Source of the DNA: Pampus argenteus
Taxonomy: Eukaryota; Chordata; Actinopteri; Scombriformes; Stromateidae
Assembly (NCBI GenBank): GCA_036937835.1
Contig: CM072874.1
Location: 18,134,501-18,198,500, forward strand
Direction of reading: 5' to 3'
DNA: 64,000 bases
Shown: piece by piece, positions 1 through 10,895 of the stretch
Numbering within the stretch: position 1 is the stretch's first letter
How the letters are laid out: each line of letters starts with the position of its first letter
The notes under the pieces: generated by a model
What the model saw: only the letters and a program-made list of their open reading frames with translations
The model's database searches: none
Told to the model about the DNA's origin: nothing
Position numbers and translations under genes: made by a program

Positions 1-2439
1 ATGTACAACCACATCGCTACGTTTCTAGAACTTTGCCTGAGAATCAACACAAACTTCATGAAAATTAAATGGAGAAACTTAATAGTAAAGTAATATTTCT
101 TCCTTGGACATCTCCGGCCATGTCATACTTCTGATATGTACTTTACATATCAAGGAAATTGTGACTCATCCCTGCAAGGCACAAGGTTTCCAGCAGCAGA
201 CACAAAGCATTATGCATCTCCCGCTTTCATTTATAAAATGTTTGAATAGGTAGGGCTCCTGAATCTATGAATATCTGAGAAAGGAAATGTATGTTCAAAC
301 TTTTCCGGCCGGCCATGTAATGTTATTGCTGTGATGTGCAGTGTGTCCTATTCTTCAGCGAACAAAGATGGAATAAAGATCAAATAAGGACAAAAATATA
401 ACCTGAAAAAACAAAAACAACGGAAAGATTCGGCTTTTGATTTGAACTGCAAGCCTTCAATCTCGCAGCTTATATGATGCCGTTTGATTCTTTTAATACT
501 TTCTTGTGTTAGATGGATAAGAGCTGTTTAAAATGAGCTTATTATAGTCCTGATTTAGCATCTTATCAGTTGTTCTGGACTCAACAGAGATTACAAACCC
601 AGTCTGTTTTTTTCTTTTTAGAAAGAACATCAGGGACGATATCTGACATTGGTGTAATTAAGGCTGCAGCTAACGATTATTTTCATTATCGATTAATCAG
701 TGTTCCTGGTGACGTTTTTGTTTTTGTGTTTTTGTGTTGTCGATCTTCTCGATTAACTCTTGGCAACAAAAAGCAAATATTTCCCCCAACATGTTCAAAC
801 TATTAATTGATTTTCAAGACAGCCTGTGATTCATTTCTGTTGACTTAATCAAATGCACATACTTATTACTCCACAGTATTGAAGTTTATGGAAGACATTG
901 CATAGTGGCTCCCTGCCTTTTCTCTAAAAACCTTCAGCCACTTACTTCTCCGAGACATGCGGCACAATAGAACGGGGTAATTTAATTCCGTGTCCCGGGT
1001 AATACTTCTTTAAAGGACCTTTGCCAGATGGCAGTTACTAAAACTGATCTCATCCCTGCCTCCAACATTTTTCATCTGCATCACACTACTTAGTGACTGA
1101 ACGTTTATGTAGCCTGTTCAAAAAAGGATTAAGAGCTCTTTCAGGATGCTTTTCAAGAAAGCGCTTGAAGAACAAATGTTCCACTGCAAGTAAATCTTTG
1201 TATTCATCATTTCAACAGAACGGCAAAAGCACTGACAGACGCTGTTAAACAATAGAGTAAAATCTCCAGGGATATCTTCAAGTAGACGTGTAACGGTAAA
1301 GACGTCCTAACAGAGTAGGAGTTATCTCATTTTTATCCTCATGATTACTAATTTATTTTCTAGAAGCTACTCTAGTCTTTTTCCCCTCTGTGGGTCTGAG
1401 AGTATCTGTGCGCACTATCCCTCATCTACAAGATCTGAAGCATCCACACGTGAAATATTATATAAATGTATAATGAAGCTCTTCTAAATGTTTCGAGGTC
1501 ATGATTGTTCATGAATGTACAACGGAGCCTGTTGGGAGAGTGCTATCTGAGCCCCCCGTGCAGAGAGTACATTACCTCGGCTCCAGGCCATCTGAGCTTA
1601 AAAATAAATACATAAATAAATAAATAAATCACAAAAATAGAAAATAAACTTGTATATATTTGTCCCTGCGTATATTATTCGCCAGGAAAGCCGCTGTTTC
1701 AGTCTTCAGCGGGATATTTGAATCTCACACACCCTGCTTCCCACTGCTCTATTTCACATGGCTGGATATGGCGTTGTAGTTGACAGAGCTTTAAAGGCAA
1801 CAGAGGTGCACCACCTTGGCTGCAGAAATACAAGGGCACTTCACGACTGGAGGTGGAAGCCATGCTGGCGGCTTGTGGGTGGTTGGAAAAGAAGACAGCG
1901 CTTAGCGGAATAATCACAAAATGCTGCTCAGCTAAGTTAAAAACAGCACCCAGTTTCATTTCCTTAGCACCTCACTCGCACACTAATTTAATGTAATTGA
2001 GGCAAGCGGTGGTCACATGTTAACATTAACACCGGTCGACTGGCTTCTTCTGCCTGCTGGATAGTTGGCTATAAAGAGCCTTAAAGAGAGACTAAAAAGA
2101 GTCTTTAAAGGTGATTTTCCACATCAGCGTGTGTTTTCAGGTGTTGTGGAGTACTACTGCATGTGTGAATGACAGAGTGAAAACAGGTAAATCGCCTCAT
2201 ATTACTTCAGTCAGTTGGTGCTGAAGACTAAAAGACTACATTAGCAGCTGCTGCACACCTCCATCTTATTTACTGTCCATTGTGAATCCTATAATATTAC
2301 AGCAGAGTAAAGCTAGATCACTGTTTTAGAGAAGAGGCTTGTACTCAATATACATAATAAATCAAACTTTCTAAACTATTACATTTTATTAATTGAATGT
2401 ATTCATGGAAACTGCTGCCAGACCTGTATAGTTAGTTAC
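1..2439. other. Probable first coding intron of wscd1-like gene
   Basis: No coding exon was recognised on either strand. If the exon at 2440-2830 is the first coding exon of a minus-strand wscd1-like gene, this stretch is the start of its next intron, and the WSC and sulfotransferase exons lie beyond the left edge. The sequence is AT-rich and non-repetitive apart from a short (AAAT)n-type run near 1600-1630. Confidence 0.5.
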
Positions 2440-2830
2440 CTTTGTGTCTGTTGGTCCTGTGGAGAGAAACTCTCTGCTCTGGATTCTCTGGCAGTAGACT
2501 GTGAAACCAGCGGTGATGCAAGTGTTGGACCCCCAGGCTTCGGGAAGCAGGCCAGTGTCGCCCTGCCTTGGCTCCCCCTCCGGACACAGAGTAAATGGTG
2601 GCCCATCTGGAGCGTGCCCTCACGCCCAGGCCTGCAACCCTGAGGGCGGTAGGAGGTGCTGCGAGAGACAGCAGGGGCGGCAGCCCGGCGAGGTTTGGCT
2701 GGGCTACTCTGATGCTGGATCGCTGCAGGAGCAGGATGCTGCCTGCCATCAGATACGCAATGCCCAGGCAGAGCAGCAGCATCTGAGCCCGCTTCAAGAA
2801 GCAGTGCAGTCTATAGAAGGGAGCCACCAT
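2440..2830 (-). CDS. wscd1: First coding exon of a WSCD1-like Golgi sulfotransferase
   Basis: This exon encodes about 130 residues of a type II membrane protein. The N-terminus MVAPFYRLHCFLKR is followed by a hydrophobic segment at about residues 15-37 ending LMAGSILLLQR, matching the signal anchor I know from vertebrate WSCD1 (there MAKPFFRL... and LMTGSLLLLQR). A later HHRWFHSLLP stretch resembles the WSCD1 stem, so WSCD1 fits better than WSCD2. The family has two WSC domains and a C-terminal sulfotransferase domain, and has been reported to act on sialic acid; none of those domains lies in the window. The chosen start is the ATG at 2830, with a purine at -3 and G at +4. On the minus strand the exon ends CACAAAG before a GTAACT donor at 2439, leaving phase 1, which suits the Gly codon that follows in the family. 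The gene is partial and runs off the left edge. Confidence 0.8.
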
Positions 2831-3385
2831 TCCCACACCGGTTACTGTCTCTCACCTCAGTGGAAGGCCATTTCATGGATTGGGAATGCGAAGTCGGATC
2901 TGTAACCTACTTACAACTTCAAAATCCTGGAAAAACCTACAGCATCTGGCAACGGTGTGGACATTTGGTCTTGGTTCTTCATTGCAACAGAGTACAATAG
3001 CAGCAGCGGAACAATGGATGTGTCACAACAGAGAGGGATTTAATATCCAAGGCTGTGGTCACCGACTCCAGCATGATCCTTGGGGAAAATCTGAGGCACA
3101 GAAAAAAAACAACAACAACAACCCATAAGCTGCAGGATTAAAAGCAGAAATGTATTTCTGTTCATGTGGTCACAGTCAAAGGGAAGAGAAATATGTGCCT
3201 GGTGGAATAGATGCACACCATGTTGACATGGTGATATGAGCTTGTGTTTCTGTCTTGCAGCATCTTGCAACACATCCTTTGGTGTCAACCGGCTGCTTTA
3301 ATTCCTGCCATTTGTTTTTGAATTCAAACCCCTGCATGAAGTATTGGGTTCTGCTGCTGTTCCTGTGTTTGTCTGTCTGCTCTTT

Positions 3386-3407
3386 AAAAAAAAAAAAAAA
3401 AAAAAAA
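3386..3407 (+). repeat. Poly-A run
   Basis: An uninterrupted A run of about 22 bases. Confidence 0.9.
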
Positions 3408-3729
3408 TAAGAGGAAGGAAGGAACTGGATTCTCATTCAACACAGATTATCAGTTAGAGTGAAATGACATCATATGATAAAAAATAATAATAAAAAACCT
3501 GTCTGGAGAGCGCATTAGGAGTGCTTATGAAATGGGGATTATCATAGCAGCAGACCATATCTGGCCTCATCTGTGGAGAGATGAATAAATGATGAGTACA
3601 AAAAGCATGCAGCAATGAGACGTTAACTGCTGAAGATTTATGAATAATTATTATGTCAGACACAAGTATTCACTGCTTCATGAAACCCTGACACTCTGAC
3701 TGTAGAGAGGAGAGCACCCTGACCTGCTC

Positions 3730-3754
3730 TGTGTGTGTGTGTGTGTGTGTGTGT
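3730..3754 (+). repeat. (GT)n microsatellite
   Basis: A perfect GT dinucleotide run inside the 5' intron of the wscd1-like gene. Confidence 0.95.
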
Positions 3755-3832
3755 TTCTGTCTTTTTTCTGTCATGATGCTCACTTGCTGGTCTACCTGCT
3801 GGTTTTACCTGCTGCAGCCTGTAGAGATGAGA

Positions 3833-3847
3833 CCCCCCCCCCCCCCC
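3833..3847 (+). repeat. Poly-C run
   Basis: About 15 consecutive C bases; a homopolymer that is prone to sequencing error. Confidence 0.9.
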
Positions 3848-4367
3848 TCCCTGTGTGAGGGCAGCTGTGAGTGTGAACGCAACAACACAGTCTGATGATA
3901 TTCATTAAAGCCTCGTCGTCTCGGTGGCCGTCACACACCGTCATGATGCCCTTCAAGCTCTACTTTTCCTCTCAGGCCTCTTGAGGACAGTCACCGTGCG
4001 GTCACACTCATGACACCCCCTCAAACACTAAAGAAGCAGGGGTGCGGTGCTCCCGCAGATGGAAGCAACAGTTTGCACAATCGTCAAGTCCGAGTGTCCA
4101 AGTTATGTTCAACTGCACATTTGAAGCCTCGCTATAAAATAACTCACTATCATGCAAAACAACAACAACAAATAAATAAATAAATAAATAAATGTAAAAC
4201 ATCCCGGTTAGATGTGATTCAGTGGGATGGATGAGAGGTTGAAAAGGAGATAAACAGCCAGAGTAAACACGCGTTACCTATTCAAGAATCCGAGGTCTTC
4301 CATCTTAAAAGCCCTCTCACTGTGCCTCCACCATTTACAGTAGAGCGGATCTGAACATGCGGCTTAC

Positions 4368-4467
4368 CTTCAGCGCGGCATCCTTGTATCCTGCGATCAC
4401 TTATCACTTTATGGCCGTTATGATCGCTGTTTTCCACGATTATTTCCCACTGAAGGTCCCCTCAGCT
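4368..4467 (-). other. Predicted non-coding first exon of wscd1
   Basis: Read on the minus strand, the sequence runs from a predicted start site near 4467 to GCGCTGAAG, followed by a good donor GTAAGC at 4367. A TATA-type box lies about 30 bases upstream of the predicted start. The exon lies about 1.5 kb upstream of the wscd1 start codon on the same strand, so it is the natural candidate for a 5'UTR exon. No transcript was available, so the start site is an inference. Confidence 0.4.
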
Positions 4468-4496
4468 CTCCAGCATTTCCCAGAGCTGGTGTTATA

Positions 4497-4499
<3 letters not shown>

Positions 4500-4567
<68 letters not shown>
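4500..4567 (+). repeat. (CT)n microsatellite
   Basis: A perfect CT run of about 67 bases, reading as GA on the wscd1 strand, immediately upstream of the TATA-type box. Long apparent reading frames here (Ser-Leu or Glu-Arg repeats) are artefacts of the repeat. Confidence 0.97.
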
Positions 4568-4571
<4 letters not shown>

Positions 4572-4625
4572 GCCAGCGCTGCTCCGTCTCTCTGAAAGGC
4601 TGGCACGGCGATATAAAGCACAGGC

Positions 4626-4636
4626 TGTGTGTGTGG

Positions 4637-4672
<36 letters not shown>
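4626..4672 (+). repeat. (GT)n microsatellite
   Basis: A nearly perfect GT run, interrupted once near 4636, within the candidate wscd1 promoter. Confidence 0.95.
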
Positions 4673-4673
<1 letters not shown>

Positions 4674-5409
4674 GGGGAGAGAGGAGGTGATGGAGAGGAG
4701 GAGGAGCAGGAGGGGTAGCAGTCTCATTTGCATTGGTGATGTGAACGCGTCACAGCTCCTCCACTGTGTAAACGGGTAGATCGTGTCCAGCAGTCCACAG
4801 CTCGCACTGTATAATAAACCTGACTGTAACATATCACTGTCATATCCAGCGCGTCTGCCCACCAGCTGTGTACGATACTGAACACCACCTATCAGCCGTT
4901 TGAAGGACGTTTGGCTTGGTGGCTTTGGTAAGAGTGAGAGCACCGTCCTTACACTGTTCTTGTTGTTTTTCTTATTAAAATCGAGAGGAAGAACCAGATA
5001 GAATGAAAGAAAGAAGAATCCAACTCGCATCTATGACTCTGAAGTCCCATCATTATAAAGATCCTATTAGCAGCTGAGAGTGTGGAGATCCACAAGTCAG
5101 ATCATCATGTCTCATTAACCAATGTATCAACTAATTGATAGCTTTTACCTCGTATATATGTATGTATATATATATATACTGTATATAATAGTTAGTAAAT
5201 GAATGGACTTTGCTATGAGTCATGGATGCTGCATCCCTGCCTTTCAGTACCATGAGCAGCCATCAACACGGTGGATTAAGAGCTCGTACAGCAGCAAAGC
5301 GCTTTGTCATGGCTGATTGACCTTCAAACTATGGCCTTCACACACCGTGTAAATCCTGGGTACAAGTGCTGGTGCGTTCAAGGCTGCAGAGGACCAAAAA
5401 AAAATAAAA

Positions 5410-5433
5410 ATATATATATATATATATATATAT
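5410..5433 (+). repeat. (TA)n microsatellite
   Basis: A TA dinucleotide run following an A-rich tract. Confidence 0.9.
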
Positions 5434-5900
5434 GCATCTCCAGTCTTTTAAGTTAGTCCGGAATCTTAAAATGTTAATCTGCTCCGGAGTCTCCAAATGT
5501 TAAAAAGTTATGTTTCATAAAACATCTGAGGAAATCTGGTAGTGCTTTGAAACGACTTCACTTCAGGCTTTTTTTCCCCCCCTTAATCAACTGGCTGGAA
5601 ATATTACCCGTGTAGAAGATGGATGTTGTGGTTCTTCTTCCCCACAATAACAAATCCCATCTTCCATCTTATTAGGCCTTGAGGATGTTGAGGGACTTTT
5701 AAAGACCTACATATGAGATAAACAGTTTACTAGCAGAGGAATACAAGTGCTTTACATACTATACCGGTTACCTAAAACATATCTGCTTGGAAATTCTGTT
5801 AATATCCTATGCTACAATAAATATAAATTATTAGAAGAAATATCAAGAATATCAAAAAATCTCTCAGGTCCATTACTGTTCTTGAATTTCAAAAATCTGA

Positions 5901-5910
<10 letters not shown>

Positions 5911-5937
<27 letters not shown>
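5911..5937 (+). repeat. (TA)n microsatellite
   Basis: A TA dinucleotide run in intergenic DNA. Confidence 0.9.
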
Positions 5938-5942
<5 letters not shown>

Positions 5943-8832
5943 TACAAAAAGTACACACACAAAATGAGCCTACCTCCAACCAGTTTGCAATACATTTAAT
6001 GAATGAGAAATATCTAGCTGAGCTGGAAGAAGGAACTGAATTACAGAGAGAAAGGATTGGGGAAGCTCTTGAGTGTAGCAGGAGTAGCTGGAGATGGACT
6101 CATACGCAGGCGGCAGGAACTTGAAGAATATATATTTGTTCACTGGAGCAGAAACTGGACTCATGAGTGCCGGCAAGACAAGACGGAACAAGCTGAAGAG
6201 ACTACAACAGATTAAAAAACAAGACTGAAATATAAACTGAACTACTCAGGATATGGAGCACAGGTGAGTGGGCAGGAGCACAGGCAGGGAGCTGATTGGC
6301 TGGGAAGGCACAGGGAGCAGGGCAGGGTTGATGAGAGGGATGCAGGGTAGGTGTGGAGGGAAAGTGCCAAAGAAAAGCAGACTTGACTTGGGGAAGAGCA
6401 CAAGAACACATAAGGGTAAAAAATAAATTAAAAAAACAGTGCAAACAAAACCAAAAACCCCAAAACACAATCAGACAACCAACCAATCAAGAGGACCTAA
6501 AAATGCCAACAGAAACACAAATAAAACCCACCCTGTGCTACCAAACACACAAAGAGATACAGGAAACCAACATAACAAAAACACAAAGAGTCCAGAAATC
6601 ATGACTCCACGACGCTGGATTGATGTAGTGTGATTAAACCAAACTTCTTTTGCATGTTTTAATTTGCTAACTATTACACGCTGTGTGGGCTTAATGTGTC
6701 GCCTCCTGGGAGTAAACTGCTACCTTGCTGTTACCCTCACATGACAGGCGCCTTGCTGGAGGTTTGTCTCCCCATCTAGTACACAAAGAGTGACACTGCC
6801 TCCCCCCACTGAGCTGAACACTCCTGTTATTATTCCAACAGGAGAATCACCATTAATATTGCTCGTCTTCGGGGTTTTTCTCCCGTGCTTTATACTGTAA
6901 AGATTCAGCCTTGTGTGATTCGCTCTCAGTTGCACTAAAACACGGGCTCTTATCCGACGAAGGACAAAGTAAATCCATGTCAATCTTATTTCTTTTTATC
7001 ACTCTTCCCTTCCCTCTCCTCGCACACCTCTCCGTCTCTCTCTCCTCTCAACCCTGGCTTGTTTTTTTCCGGAGGACGGTGCCATCTATCCCCAACAATG
7101 CAGTCAATTTAACCTTGTTCAAGCCTTTAGGTCAGCCCGCACTCAGACCATTATAGGGACAGCAAACCGGAGCTGTCAGTCTGCGGTCCAGACACCAGAG
7201 CTCATCTCTTCCTGTCTCTGCCTTTCTGCGCTGCCTCACAGACATTGATCACCTCAGACAAGACAGAAACACTTGCTGCTGTCTCGCCGCAGCATAACGC
7301 TTCAGTCGCTCCTCCATCCTGTGTTTCTGCTCGTCTCTCTATACAGTCATTCCTCCTGTTTTTCAGTTAGAGAGCAGTAAGACAGACTTTAAAGAAGCTG
7401 GTTAATGATCACAGTCTGGTTCTGAGATATAGATTTGTTGGGGAAACAGGGGCTTTTGAATTACTAATATTTTGAGTCCACTTTTATGCAGGATAAAGTG
7501 TGCATGCCTTTTTCATTTGGATTTACACACATTCATTATAACATGCCCCGCGTCCTTCTCCATTAAGCCTCCATACTCTGGTCCACATTCTTAATATCCC
7601 CATTAAGAAGCTGAATTCTCTCCTTTTTCATCCAACACTGAGTCTGTTTCTCCATCCTCTCTCGACGTCAGGGACCATCCCTTTTTTTGTCCTCTGCAAT
7701 CCTGTCTCGACTAACCGACTTAATCTGGTTTCACTTCACACTATCACTGCTTAGAGCAGGATCTGCAGTATTCATCTCTAACTCCACACACTGCGCTGCT
7801 TTCAGTATGTTTCTTCCTCTTTTGACCTTCACTGTCGTGTTTTCCTCCTTCAGCATATTCGAAACCTTGCAAAATTAATTGTGAAAAGCCTCCCTGCTGC
7901 GGAACGTGACAGAAGGCTGGCTTGCACTTTTAATTTTCCCTCTCATCTTTTTTGCATCTTTTTTTTTTTCCTCCATCTGAAATCACATCTTCTTATTCTC
8001 GGCTTCTCTTTTCATCATCCATGCATTCCTGCTCTTATCAAAATGTCACAAGCCGCTAGTGTACATCTAAGCTTCTCTCTGCCGACAAGCCACTAGCCGT
8101 CACGTCTGCTCCCTCCTTATTCTCCCCTCTGACTTCACTGATTCATAATTTTTGTTTTACCTTGCAATTGGAGGCTGAGAAATCCTTTTCCATTATCGGG
8201 GGCAGCAGCTTCCTCTTGCCCGAGGACACAAACTGAATGTCACTATAAGCTGACAATGAAGTATCATTGTGTCATATTGTCTCGCCTCCTGTCATATCAT
8301 AGCATCTCTCTTGACCTCATCCAGCCCTTATCACTATGGCTGCTCATTTGCACTCTTTACACTATCAACTCCGCCTCAGTATAAGGCTGGATCATTGTAT
8401 TCTTTAGGTAAAAATTCTGTGCTATGAACACTGAGCTTCAAATGCTCTTTGCCATGTGAGCTCATTGATGATACATATCTCTGCCCATCCTCCACTCATC
8501 CACTTCGCTTTCACATTCCACGAGTTTTTCTAGCATTGTAAACACTAACTCTTGTTTTCTCCCATCGACACACGTATTGAGGCTTTGCTTGCCCAGCTGA
8601 CATCTCCCGTTGGGTGCCTGCCAACCACGCCAGTCTCATCAGTTATTTTTTTCCCCTTTATCAAATCTTTTCTTTTGTAGAAGCCTTCGGTTTCACTGAT
8701 AACACCGCACTGTCCACCGCCCAATGTAGACCAACAAGAATGTTGATGCAACAACAGCCTAATACAACCTGTATGTTGACATGTGACATCAGCCCTCCAC
8801 CTCCTCTCCCTTTGTTTTCCAACTTCTAGTCA

Positions 8833-9130
8833 TTGCTCGTCTATGCTACCACAACTCTCTGCTGCCTAGGCTCCCAAAAGACCTTTCTCCAACCTCTACA
8901 ACTCATGCAGAAGTCTGCAGCCTGTCTCACTTTCATTTGCACTAAATTTTCTCATTTCATCCCCTTCACACTGGCTCTCCAGCTCCTCATATTGAATTCA
9001 AAACCTCAACTCTTTTCTCCCTGTGTTCCCTGTGGTGCGATGACCTCCCCACTCCTGACAGGACTACACAGTCGCTCCGTATCTCCAAGCCCAAACTGAA
9101 AACTTTATCCAACATTTCACATCCACCTTT
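8833..9130 (+). mobile_element. Decayed LINE (L2/CR1-like) reverse-transcriptase remnant
   Basis: Translation on the plus strand gives LQPLQLMQKSAACL and then KFSHFIPFTLALQLL, which align by eye with the conserved C-terminal part of fish L2/CR1-type reverse transcriptases (typically PLQLIQNAAARL followed by KFSHVTPLL and a TPLL.SLHWLPV block). The WLPV block is degraded and no full-length frame remains, so this is a dead fragment. The family assignment is by recalled motif only. Confidence 0.5.
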
Positions 9131-10863
9131 CCCCCTCCTCTATCTTCCTCATGGGCTTGCATCTGGCTTTTTTTTTTTTTTGCTTTAACAACTATTCATG
9201 CCTGACTTTCTTTTTTTTCTTTTTCTTTTATACAATTCTCTTATACATGAACAGTCAGCATACATGAAGATCAATGCGTGGGCCGAGCACAAGCTTTAAA
9301 TGTAATATATCTGCTTTCCACAGCAGACGGGCCTTTCAAACAGCCCTTGAATAAATTGTAGCATATAGATTTGTTTCCATGGCTGATTTATGTAGGACTA
9401 AAAAAAACGAGAAAAAGAACCAAGACCTGTCACTTCAGTCATCAAAAGAAAAAAAAACATGAGATCCTTTAGAGGATCGTAAAGGCTTTCTTGCCAAACA
9501 CCAATGCAAATCAATGTGTAAAGCAGCAGCATTGTTTCTCATGGGCACCATTAAGGCTATTTCCTGTGTGAGACGTCTAAGCTTATTGCAGTAATTACCT
9601 TGAGGCATACAAATAATTATATATTTAAAGCCACTCTTTGTCTAATGGCATACCAAATGAACATACCAAATATTATTTGTGTTTAACCCATTGATCCCAA
9701 TGACCTGTTAGAAGAACATGTTTTAGCTGCCTGGCATAATTAATACATTTACTATTAATGCCAAAGTGAAAAACAATAGATTACTGAACCATGAATAAAA
9801 ACCTGAAATGTCAGATGATTCATTTTTAAATAATTCATTTGATGAGGCTGGTTCATGAGCTGATGCATGTGTCTTTGATGATTGACTTCATCATTACTAA
9901 TATCTATCAAACTAGAAGTTTTAGGCAAATAGTCTGGAACTGGGTATGCACATTAGGTATGCATCTAGGGCACTAGTGGCTACACACTGCTGCACCCTGC
10001 CAAGCAAAACAAGATTCTCCATCAGCTCATTCACCCGTACAACACATATGCAGAAATCACTACCCGCCATAATTTTGATGTGACATTCATATGAATCTTT
10101 TCTCGTATTAGTGTCCACACTAATTACTTTGCAGACACTCAGAAATCCAATATTAATTTTAACGTAAGCAGTCCCGGTGATCTTAATGTTCCTCTGATGA
10201 TGATTTTGAAAAAATAAAAAAAATAAAAAATATGGCAGCACCACTTATTTCAGAAAATCCCCTAAAACAATATATGGTCAACAAAAATCTCCTGTAGCAA
10301 TCAATGTTGTATTCTTTCAACCATGATCACAATCATTCCATAACCTCCAAACATGTATCAAGACATGTATGAATACTCAAAATCATAATTCCCATGTTAA
10401 AATCCTAAAAATGACATCTACTCCTTCTTACTCATTACAACATTCCAGAATCTATAAATATGCAAATATATTTCATTACAGAACTGCTGGGCACAGAGAG
10501 AAAACTGTAGGAAGTTCGACATCGTTTATGTTATGTATCTTCCAGAGAGTCAGATGAGAAGATCGGTATCATCCTTTGATATAAAACGAGTGTTAATCTT
10601 CTCCTCTGTCGCTCTGTAAAGCACTGAACAAGCAATATTTCCCAAAGTGTCTAACTATTCCTTTAAAATGATTGTCATTTCCATTTGGCCGTGGTCATTT
10701 CCAGAAACGAAAGCACTTTCTCTCTCAGCCCACACACATGTCGACATTCTGTCTCAGCTCCAGTAACATTTCAGTTGTGGCACACAGACTGTATGCAGAA
10801 GCCAGTGCTTAATGATTGAATGTTTGGCAAGGCCTGGTCTCTTTGGGGTTGTGGCTGGACCCC

Positions 10864-10864
<1 letters not shown>

Positions 10865-10894
<30 letters not shown>
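10865..10894 (+). repeat. (CA)n microsatellite
   Basis: A perfect CA run followed by a CCCCCACCC-type tract. Confidence 0.95.

Positions 10895-10895
<1 letters not shown>

Larger units (their letters stand above)
2831..4366 (-). other. Probable 5'UTR remainder and 5' intron of wscd1
   Basis: This stretch lies between the wscd1 start codon and the proposed non-coding first exon. On the minus strand, possible acceptor AGs occur just upstream of the ATG (about 2845-2860), but neither has a strong polypyrimidine tract. It contains a poly-A run at 3386-3407, a GT repeat at 3730-3754 and a C run at 3833-3847. No coding exon is visible. Confidence 0.4.
4480..4740 (-). promoter_or_regulatory. Candidate wscd1 promoter: TATA, GA tract, CCAAT/octamer
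   Basis: On the minus strand the order is: an overlapping CCAAT box (4732-4736) and octamer ATGCAAAT (4726-4733), a CA repeat, a GA repeat (4501-4567), then CTTATATAAC (4491-4500) as a TATA box. The spacing to the predicted first exon suits a TATA promoter. On the plus strand there is also an ATATAAAG near 4610-4618, so bidirectional or opposite-strand transcription cannot be excluded. Confidence 0.4.
5030..8829. other. Intergenic, no gene seen
   Basis: No exon was recognised. The stretch contains TA repeats and, at about 6100-6620, an A-rich segment preceded by GCACAGG-type short repeats that looks like a degenerate interspersed element of unknown family. About 7000-8800 is pyrimidine-rich on the plus strand and may be an old retroelement body, but I could not read a convincing protein in it. 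Confidence 0.4.

Noticed and set aside
2501..2905. Plus-strand frame of 134 codons over the wscd1 exon
   Set aside because: It is antisense to the recognisable wscd1 coding sequence and matches nothing known.
4357..5030. Long frames encoding Ser-Leu, Glu-Arg, Thr-His and Cys-Val repeats
   Set aside because: They are translations of CT and GT microsatellites, not genes.
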